DNA from: an uncultured Spirochaetia bacterium
Lineage (GTDB): Bacteria > Spirochaetota > UBA4802 > JAGODF01
Direction: 5' to 3'
Assembly: GCA_937967705.1 (NCBI GenBank)
Contig: CALCJG010000121.1
Span: forward strand, 1 to 12,125
DNA length: 12,125 nucleotides
The notes under the pieces were generated by a model. The model worked only from the letters and a program-made list of their open reading frames with translations. It made no database searches and had not been told where the DNA came from. Shown in pieces: positions 6,417 through 12,125 of the stretch; the first letter of the stretch is position 1; every line of letters starts with the position of its first letter. A program made the position numbers and the translations under genes.

Positions 6417-6806
6417 ATGAGTAATCTAAAAAAAGCAGTAATATTTGTTGCAATTATAACAGCCGTTAATCTGGGCATTTCCGCTCTGTTCTATTTTTTT
6501 AGAAACCTATCGGAATTCAAGGGATTTATGACGGGTACCATTCTCAATCTTGTCTTTTCCGCCCTGTGGGTTTTTGGCGCTAGGAAGGGGATGCGTTCCA
6601 ATACACTGGTGCTTTTGATGATCACCCTGGGGGGATTCCCTGTCAGGTTGGGAGTCCTGGCGGTCTTCGCTTTCGGCGGGCTGTATCTCTTCCAGATGGA
6701 TACAACCATGTTTGCTGTCTCCTTCCTTATCGGCACCATTGCCAGCTTAATCGTGGAAGTCTGGTTCTTCAATACCCTTCGGTTTACCGACGGGAAAAAA
6801 TTTTAA
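6417..6806 (+). CDS. Small four-helix membrane protein, AtpI-like (ATP synthase I family candidate)
   Basis: A 129-residue integral membrane protein with four predicted transmembrane helices: about residues 6-27, 33-54, 61-84 and 91-118. They are separated by short loops with basic residues (for example GARKGMR) and followed by a short polar tail. Size and helix pattern, with small-residue-rich helices, resemble the ATP synthase protein I (AtpI) family. That family assists assembly or ion loading of F-type ATPase rotor rings. No atp genes follow, and many small membrane proteins share this layout, so the name is tentative. I chose ATG 6417 because AGG at 6407-6409 precedes it by 7 bases. A GTG at 6312 would add 35 mostly polar residues and start next to the predicted transcription start. 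It is first in a tight cluster, 14 bases before the kinase gene, so it may be a membrane partner for that system. Confidence 0.6.
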   Translation: MSNLKKAVIFVAIITAVNLGISALFYFFRNLSEFKGFMTGTILNLVFSALWVFGARKGMRSNTLVLLMITLGGFPVRLGVLAVFAFGGLYLFQMDTTMFAVSFLIGTIASLIVEVWFFNTLRFTDGKKF

Positions 6807-6820
6807 TTTGAGCATCAGAT

Positions 6821-8434
6821 ATGGATGAAAAAACACTTCAGTCGATGTCTCGGGATGATCTGATCAATTATCTCAAGGATATTCATGCCCAGTGTATTGG
6901 CGGTAGGGACAATTTCCTGGAATTGAAGATTCATTATGGAGATCTTGTAGAGACAGCCTCGGACATTATTTTCGTTCTGGACAGAAAAGGGAATCTCGTC
7001 TATCACAACTCCTCCTGGAAGGAGATGTTTGGGCAGGATTCCAATGAGGCAGTAGGCAAACATTTTGCAGAATTCCTCCCGGCAATCGAGATTGACAGGG
7101 CCAATGTGGTTTTCAAGGCCGTACTCACGGAAGGGGCCTCCATCATCAATGAAAAGATGAAAACTCTGGATAAAAACGGCAATATCGTTTATTTCATCGC
7201 AAATTTTACTCCCATCAATTCCATGGATGGTAAATCCCGTGGACTCCTCGGGATAATGAGGAATATTACTGATATTCATCTGATGGAGAAAAAGCTGCGG
7301 GAAAACAGCCGCCGTCTTGAAGAGAAGGTCAAGGAACAGATTGAGCAGGCTGAAGAGCTCAAACGACTGAAAACCCTCAACGAGGAAATAATCCAGAATG
7401 CTCCCATCGGGATTTTCATGATGGACCCCACGGGAATCATGCTGAGTGACAACCCCATGCTTCGGAGAATCATGGGCCATCCGCCCAACGAATCCCGTAT
7501 CGGATATAATCTGCTTCAGCATGAGGGATTCATCGAAGCAGGCCTTACCAAAGCCTTCGACAAGGTGATAGCAACACGGAAGGGGGTTTCAGTGCGCAAT
7601 TCCAGCTACGTGCCCATATCAAGGGACAGGCTCCTGACACTCAACTGGCGCATGGATCCCATCCTCGACAGCGAGAAGAACGTAAAAAGCGTTCTCTTGA
7701 TGGTGGAGGATATCACGGAACAGGCTCAGATTGCCAGTAGAATGCAGAGGGCTGAGAAGATTTCCGCAGTGGGCCTGTTGGCCACAGGCGTGGCATACGA
7801 GTTGAAAGTTCCCATCAATCTGATGACCATCGATCTCAATTTCATAGAGAATAACATTGATGCGAATACACCGGTTTTTGACTATGTCAAATCCATCAAG
7901 GATGAACTGGTCCGCATGCGCAACATTACAGATCAGCTGCTTAACCTCTCAAAACCAGACGAGGAAGACTGGGAGGTCTTTGAGGTCAATAAAATCATTG
8001 ACAGCCACCCGATACAAATCATGCTGAAGAGGATGATGGAAAACGGTTACGAGATCGTAACGGATCTGTCAAAAGAAAACCCCAGGGTCCGGGGGATCAA
8101 AAATCAACTGGTGCAGGTGCTGGTACACCTGATATCCAACGCCGAAGAGGCCATGCCGGAAAAGGGAAAGCTGACCCTCTTCGTGCAGGTGGTCCAGAAG
8201 GAACAGAGCAGATTCGTAAACATTACCGTCGAGGATACCGGCATAGGAATACCCCCGGAAAACGTTCAGAGAATTTTCCAGCCCTTCTTTACGACCAAGG
8301 GTCAGAAATCGACAGGTTTGGGGCTGATGGTTACTCATTCCATCATCGAAAACTTCGGCGGACTGATGGGCATCAAGAGCAAGCCCGGTGAGGGTACGAG
8401 GATACGTATCATGCTCCCAATTGCGGAAGAATAA
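6821..8434 (+). CDS. PAS-PAS sensor histidine kinase with Tyr in place of the phosphoacceptor His
   Basis: A 537-residue protein with no transmembrane segment, so a cytosolic sensor. Domains: a PAS domain at about 40-155 (SDIIFVLDRKGNLVYHN start, MRNITDI end), a coiled-coil linker (about 155-190), a second PAS domain (about 190-300, ending VEDITE), a HisKA-like dimerisation helix (about 310-380) and an HATPase_c domain (about 395-535). The ATP-binding boxes are intact: N-box ISNAEEAM (N440), G1 DTGIGIP (D472), F-box FQPFFTTKG and G2 GLGL (G499-G501). The H-box, normally GVAHEINNPL or close to it, reads GVAYELKVPI. The codon at 7796-7798 is TAC, giving Y326 where His is expected. Canonical His phosphorylation should therefore be absent unless another residue substitutes. 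No response regulator is adjacent; a MoxR ATPase follows after 20 bases. It could be an ATP-dependent conformational switch or a degenerate sensor. Domain calls are secure; function is open. Confidence 0.9.
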   Translation: MDEKTLQSMSRDDLINYLKDIHAQCIGGRDNFLELKIHYGDLVETASDIIFVLDRKGNLVYHNSSWKEMFGQDSNEAVGKHFAEFLPAIEIDRANVVFKAVLTEGASIINEKMKTLDKNGNIVYFIANFTPINSMDGKSRGLLGIMRNITDIHLMEKKLRENSRRLEEKVKEQIEQAEELKRLKTLNEEIIQNAPIGIFMMDPTGIMLSDNPMLRRIMGHPPNESRIGYNLLQHEGFIEAGLTKAFDKVIATRKGVSVRNSSYVPISRDRLLTLNWRMDPILDSEKNVKSVLLMVEDITEQAQIASRMQRAEKISAVGLLATGVAYELKVPINLMTIDLNFIENNIDANTPVFDYVKSIKDELVRMRNITDQLLNLSKPDEEDWEVFEVNKIIDSHPIQIMLKRMMENGYEIVTDLSKENPRVRGIKNQLVQVLVHLISNAEEAMPEKGKLTLFVQVVQKEQSRFVNITVEDTGIGIPPENVQRIFQPFFTTKGQKSTGLGLMVTHSIIENFGGLMGIKSKPGEGTRIRIMLPIAEE

Positions 8435-8454
8435 AGCCATACAGCAGGTGTTCT

Positions 8455-9960
8455 ATGGAAGACAAAGCCAAGCTTCAGAAGTTTCGCGATCTGAACAACA
8501 TCGAAAGCGCCCTCAAGGAAGATGGTTTCTTCGTTCCCACCCATGAGGAAAATCAGGGCCCGTCTCCCCTGTCAAATGAAGGAGGTCTTCCATCCGTTCC
8601 ATCGGAGGATAACCGTCCGAAATATGTGGTAACGGACCAGGTGGAAAAGAAACCCGGCAAGGAACCGGTTGTGGCCAAACTGCCAAAAAAGGTTGTCGAT
8701 GAGGAATATGATATCCCGACCATCGTTGATTATCTGCGTTGGCACATGAACCGGATATCACAGAATGTAATCGGCAGAGACGACATTATCAGCCAGGCGA
8801 TGTATGCCATACTCACGAAGGAACACATGCTGCTGTTAAGCCGGACGGGGATGGCCAAGTCCTACCTGGCCAACTATATTTTCAATACCTTCGATAACGT
8901 GAGGATCTTTGCGTCTCAGGCTAGTAAGGATCAGACTCCGGATAACTATTTTGGTCCTTACAATATCGAGGAGTTCAAGAAAGGGCGTATCCGGCATAAC
9001 ATTCACGGGTCCATCATTGAGGCGAACCTCGTTTTCCTCGATGAGTTCTTTGACGCCAGTGATGTCGTTCTCCGTTCTCTCCTCTCCGTTCTCAATGAGC
9101 GGAAGTTCATCAACGGCTCGGAACAGATCGATGCGGTTGTCCACACGGCCATTGCCACGGCAAACTATATGAGAATGAACGAGGTGACGGAAGCAGTTCT
9201 GGACCGTTTTAACTTCAAGGCCATCATCCCGGAGGAATACAACAGCTATACGCAGCTGCTCATCGACCATACCTATGCTTTCAGCAGGGGTAAGGCCATC
9301 GACCCTGAGAAGAAGCTGCCCTTCACGCAGATACTTCATATCTCCGATATCATCCGAAACAAGAATAAAAACATAAAAGTGGAGATACCGGACTTCATCT
9401 ATTTTATGAAGAATGTCATCACCAACAAATTCGTGAGTGAGATGCGTAAAAGCGAGTACAACTACTTCATCAGCCCCCGAAAACAGGCCAAGCTCGCCGA
9501 CTTTCTCCGGGCTTCCGCTATACTCGACAACCGGTACGAGGTAAACATGGAGGATGTGAAGCAGATGTACCTCACTCTATGTACCCTCAACAGCTATGTC
9601 TCCGTCAAGGCCAAGGATAAGTCCGAGAAGGATGTTTTTCTCGACACATACCAGCAGACCATGGTGCATTTCAACACGACCGGTGCCATTCAGCAGGCGG
9701 AATTCCTTCTCAATATGAGGAAAATCTTCCAGGAGATCCGGGAGGATCCGGATAAGAAGGAAAAACTGAAACACGCCAAGGGACTCCTGCAGAGCCTCAA
9801 GGGACTCTTCAAAAAGATATTTCCCAGCAAGACAAAGGTTGAAGATGATGATATCACCCTCGATACCCTCAGAAACAGCATTACCGAAATCAATCCCAGT
9901 GTGGAGGAAGTGCGGGAGCTGAAAGAGGGTATTATAAAGGATTACAGGGATATCAATTAA
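8455..9960 (+). CDS. MoxR/RavA-type AAA+ ATPase with variant P-loop
   Basis: A 501-residue AAA+ ATPase. Residues 1-85 are a polar, probably disordered N-terminal extension. The AAA core (about 90-260) resembles E. coli RavA: the Walker A region SRTGMAKS (129-136; RavA has GPPGIAKS), YFGPYNIEEFKKGR, Walker B LVFLDE (D196/E197), LLSVLNERKFINGS, sensor 1 TANYM (N237) and LDRF (arginine finger R251). The lid has sensor 2 SPRKQAKL (R342). The first P-loop glycine is replaced by serine and the two prolines by Arg-Thr, while K135 and S136 remain. Instead of RavA's LARA domain, the C-terminal part is helical with a basic amphipathic stretch, GLLQSLKGLFKKIFPSK (443-459). MoxR ATPases act as hexameric chaperone-like remodelers with a VWA partner; that partner gene follows after 17 bases. 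CAGGTG precedes the ATG. Family is secure; target unknown. Confidence 0.9.
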   Translation: MEDKAKLQKFRDLNNIESALKEDGFFVPTHEENQGPSPLSNEGGLPSVPSEDNRPKYVVTDQVEKKPGKEPVVAKLPKKVVDEEYDIPTIVDYLRWHMNRISQNVIGRDDIISQAMYAILTKEHMLLLSRTGMAKSYLANYIFNTFDNVRIFASQASKDQTPDNYFGPYNIEEFKKGRIRHNIHGSIIEANLVFLDEFFDASDVVLRSLLSVLNERKFINGSEQIDAVVHTAIATANYMRMNEVTEAVLDRFNFKAIIPEEYNSYTQLLIDHTYAFSRGKAIDPEKKLPFTQILHISDIIRNKNKNIKVEIPDFIYFMKNVITNKFVSEMRKSEYNYFISPRKQAKLADFLRASAILDNRYEVNMEDVKQMYLTLCTLNSYVSVKAKDKSEKDVFLDTYQQTMVHFNTTGAIQQAEFLLNMRKIFQEIREDPDKKEKLKHAKGLLQSLKGLFKKIFPSKTKVEDDDITLDTLRNSITEINPSVEEVRELKEGIIKDYRDIN

Positions 9961-9977
9961 CTCAGGAATGGACGACT

Positions 9978-11627
9978 GTGGCAGAATATATTCGCCCTTA
10001 TTCTCAGCCGGAAAGGCCAAGTCTCGATTTTTTTGAATACTGGGAATCCCTCGGTTTCTTCGAAAACCTGCAGGTCATTCTTCCTCCGCGCTTTCTTATC
10101 ATCTTCGAAATCGCCCGGGTCATCTTCACTCCGGAACTAATCTCCGATGCCCTGAGTGCCGTTGAGGACATCTCGAAAGAGGAAAAGATCGAGGCGCCGG
10201 ACAGGGATGAATCAATCCTCATCAATCGTCTGGACAGGGTGTCCCCCTTAAGCGACAATATGGAGCTTGATAACTACCGCACGATTTATGATCTTAAAAA
10301 AGCCCTCCCCCGTGAACTGACCTGGGAATCTGATATCTTCAACATGAAGCTGATGACAAGAACACTCATGGTAACGCGGTTTTACGAGTCCGATAGCGAT
10401 CAGTTCAGGCCCATATCCACGACAAGGGATGAAACGGGACGGGATGCGACGCGCTTCGACCAGAAGTTTTTTCTTCTCCTTGACCGTTCACGCTCCATGG
10501 ATTTCAAGATGCGTTCATTCTTTTCAAAGTGCCTTGTAGCGGAGTTCCTTCGCCGCAAGATCAACAGCAATGCGAAGATATTCTACCGTCCCTTTGATTC
10601 CACGGTCGGAAAGCTTTTCAAGCTCGAAAAGAAGGAAGATTTTGCACGACTGATCGAAGATGTTCTTTTCACCACAACTGGGGGAACCAGCACAAACCTG
10701 CAGGAGGCGATCTTTCAGGCCATCAGTGATATCCGTTACGACAAGGAGATGATCAATTCCGAGATTCTTGTTATAACGGACGGGATCAGTAAAATTGAAA
10801 AGTTTAAGCTGAAAGAACGGCTGGGGGACATCAAGCTGAATGTCCTCAAAATCGGCGATGATCTGGCCGAGGCGAATTTTTATGATATGAAGGAGACCCT
10901 GGACAGCAACCGTATAGATTTTGACCCCTCTTCCGTCAATATCAAGGAGATACAGAAGAAGCTGAAGAAGGGGAGCCGGGATGATTCCAATCTGACCCCC
11001 ACGGAGAAAAGGGCATACCGTTATCTGCTCGATTACTCTGAAAGAATGTTTAAAGATCTCAGGGAAGTGTCCCAGCGTTTCGTGGAAATCCCCGATCTGG
11101 AACCCTCCAATCTCTTCAAACTGACCGATGAGACCCTGGATTTTATCGAGACGACGGCGGACGAGTTCGTTCGGATGGATTTTGAAAACAAATCCCTGGA
11201 TGAGCGTCAGAAGATATACAAACAGATATACTTTCTCTGCCAGTATATAGAACTACTCATGGATTACGGGGATAACGACAAAAACCCAGTGCTCCATAAT
11301 GCATACGAAAAGCTTCTTGATGTAAGACGAAGAATGCTTTCCGAACCCTCCCTGATGCAGATTATTGTCGGAGTAAAGGGTTACGACGACGACAAAAAGG
11401 CACTGAAACTTTCCCGCCGGGAAGTGAAGAAACGTCTCAATGAAATGGAATTCAAGAGTAAAACCCTCTCCAAGAAGGAGATGAAGAAGGCCCAGATGGT
11501 CATGACGATGGATGTGGGTGAGGGCAGCATGGGACAGTTCCTCATGCTGATTCTGATCAAACTCTGGGAATTCATCAAGAGAGTAGCCAGAGCCCCTTTT
11601 GGGAAGAAAACCAAAGATGATGAGTGA
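9978..11627 (+). CDS. VWA-domain protein, partner of the MoxR ATPase, with C-terminal membrane-binding tail
   Basis: A 549-residue protein. The central von Willebrand factor A domain (about 160-310) has a complete MIDAS metal site: DRSRS (D169, S171, S173), GGTST (T237) and ITDG (D268). The N-terminal 150 residues and the roughly 235 residues after the VWA domain are mostly helical and charged. The protein ends in a hydrophobic-to-basic stretch, GQFLMLILIKLWEFIKRV (519-536), then ARAPFGKK, resembling an amphipathic or tail-anchor helix. E. coli ViaA carries its VWA domain at the C-terminus, so this architecture differs. The expected role is to recognise or present substrates to the MoxR ATPase through its metal site. 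The start is a GTG at 9978, the only start in this frame giving full length: the ATG at 9968 is in another frame, and a GGA precedes the GTG by 5 bases. It is the last gene of the cluster and converges with the epimerase gene, 23 bases apart. Confidence 0.88.
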   Translation: MAEYIRPYSQPERPSLDFFEYWESLGFFENLQVILPPRFLIIFEIARVIFTPELISDALSAVEDISKEEKIEAPDRDESILINRLDRVSPLSDNMELDNYRTIYDLKKALPRELTWESDIFNMKLMTRTLMVTRFYESDSDQFRPISTTRDETGRDATRFDQKFFLLLDRSRSMDFKMRSFFSKCLVAEFLRRKINSNAKIFYRPFDSTVGKLFKLEKKEDFARLIEDVLFTTTGGTSTNLQEAIFQAISDIRYDKEMINSEILVITDGISKIEKFKLKERLGDIKLNVLKIGDDLAEANFYDMKETLDSNRIDFDPSSVNIKEIQKKLKKGSRDDSNLTPTEKRAYRYLLDYSERMFKDLREVSQRFVEIPDLEPSNLFKLTDETLDFIETTADEFVRMDFENKSLDERQKIYKQIYFLCQYIELLMDYGDNDKNPVLHNAYEKLLDVRRRMLSEPSLMQIIVGVKGYDDDKKALKLSRREVKKRLNEMEFKSKTLSKKEMKKAQMVMTMDVGEGSMGQFLMLILIKLWEFIKRVARAPFGKKTKDDE

Positions 11628-11650
11628 GAACCTTTCTTAAGACCTGCCTG

Positions 11651-12125
11651 TCAAAGCTTTACTTTTTTATACCAGTCTATCGCTTCAGTAAAAATGTCGA
11701 TGTTATTCATCTTCGGCTGCCATCCCAGGTCTATCTTGGCCCGGTCACAATCGAGCACGAAATTGGAAAGGATGAAAAGAACATGTTCTTTCCGGAGATA
11801 ATTTATGTTAAGGGGTTTGAGCAAAATCGACATAAACTTGGTAAAAAAGGGCGAGATATGCTTGATCTGGCAGTCCAACCGTGACTTCTCCTTGACCTTA
11901 ACAACCTGTTCCATCTGTGTGGGGACATCGTCAGAGCCCAGGTTGTAAACCTTGCCCCGGGATACGGAATTACTAGAAGCCATCAGCATGGCATCAACAA
12001 CGTCATCGGTATGGACCAGCTGAAAACGTGTATTGCCGTCCCCTGCTATATAGAGCTGGTTGGCGTCGCCCATCGCCAGGGCCATGTACAGAATGATGAG
12101 TATCATGGAGTCGTCGATGCCGGCA
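11651..12125 (-). CDS. NAD-dependent epimerase/dehydratase (extended SDR), C-terminal part, cut by window edge
   Basis: The open frame enters from the right edge and stops at TGA (plus 11651-11653). About 158 C-terminal residues are present; the N-terminal Rossmann fold and Tyr-x-x-x-Lys site lie outside the window. The internal ATG at 12106 is not the real start because the frame is open upstream of it. The visible part has the extended-SDR substrate-binding signatures: GDGNTRFQLVHTDDVVDAML, where the extended-SDR arginine and the HxDDxxxA motif are seen, then GKVYNLGSDD, and near the end DLGWQPK followed by AIDWYKKV. Such enzymes act on nucleotide sugars (for example UDP-glucose 4-epimerase) or related substrates, in the cytoplasm, often in surface polysaccharide synthesis. 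The residues seen do not allow a substrate to be chosen. The gene converges with the VWA gene; I see no clear terminator hairpin in the 23-base gap. Confidence 0.88.
   Translation of the reverse strand, partial: AGIDDSMILIILYMALAMGDANQLYIAGDGNTRFQLVHTDDVVDAMLMASSNSVSRGKVYNLGSDDVPTQMEQVVKVKEKSRLDCQIKHISPFFTKFMSILLKPLNINYLRKEHVLFILSNFVLDCDRAKIDLGWQPKMNNIDIFTEAIDWYKKVKL

Noticed and set aside
6815..7522. A 235-codon minus-strand frame opposite the kinase gene
   Set aside because: It is antisense to a recognisable PAS domain coding region and has no motif of its own.
9577..10020. A 147-codon minus-strand frame across the moxR-vwa junction
   Set aside because: It overlaps two well-supported genes on the other strand and shows no recognisable domain.
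11624..11884. An 86-codon plus-strand frame after the VWA gene
   Set aside because: It lies opposite the C-terminal region of the epimerase gene, which has clear extended-SDR motifs.

Overview
The window is a bacterial chromosomal segment of moderate GC with AT-rich intergenic gaps and sigma70-like promoters. It has no insertion sequences, phage genes, tRNAs, rRNAs or CRISPR arrays that I can see. A [4Fe-4S]/FAD dehydratase-type enzyme of the 4-hydroxyphenylacetate 3-hydroxylase superfamily points to an anaerobe or facultative anaerobe. Together with the general gene style, I would guess a deltaproteobacterium-like (Desulfobacterota) or spirochaete lineage. That taxonomic guess is weak, because no marker gene is present.

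Layout. (1) Positions 1-2000, minus strand: a two-gene operon with its own promoter (about 1969-1998). It encodes a 4-hydroxybutyryl-CoA-dehydratase-like protein and then a short-chain dehydrogenase that runs off the left edge. (2) 2000-2671, plus strand: a possible 55-codon small ORF, then a monocistronic thioredoxin closed by an intrinsic terminator. (3) 2700-5148, plus strand: a UvrD/PcrA-type DNA helicase with a consensus-like promoter and a leader hairpin. It converges, with a 4-base gap, on a minus-strand STAS-domain anti-sigma-factor antagonist (5153-5491). (4) 5753-6220, plus strand: an unrecognised small exported protein. (5) 6269-11627, plus strand: a promoter followed by four tightly spaced genes: a small four-helix membrane protein (AtpI-like), a soluble PAS-PAS histidine kinase, a RavA/MoxR-type AAA+ ATPase and a VWA-domain protein. 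(6) 11651 to the right edge, minus strand: the C-terminal part of an NAD-dependent sugar epimerase/dehydratase.

The four-gene cluster is the most interesting part. MoxR-type ATPases and VWA proteins are known partners (RavA-ViaA is the best-studied pair), and here they sit 14-20 bases downstream of a sensor kinase and a membrane protein. Two features are unusual. The kinase has tyrosine (Y326) where the phosphoacceptor histidine of the H-box should be, although its ATP-binding boxes look intact. The ATPase has SRTGMAKS in place of a standard GPPGxxKS P-loop. The VWA protein has an intact MIDAS metal site and a C-terminal hydrophobic/amphipathic tail, and the ATPase also carries a basic amphipathic segment near its C-terminus. 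Together these suggest a membrane-associated sensor, ATPase and VWA chaperone-like system that may not signal by ordinary phosphotransfer. This is inference from sequence and gene order only.
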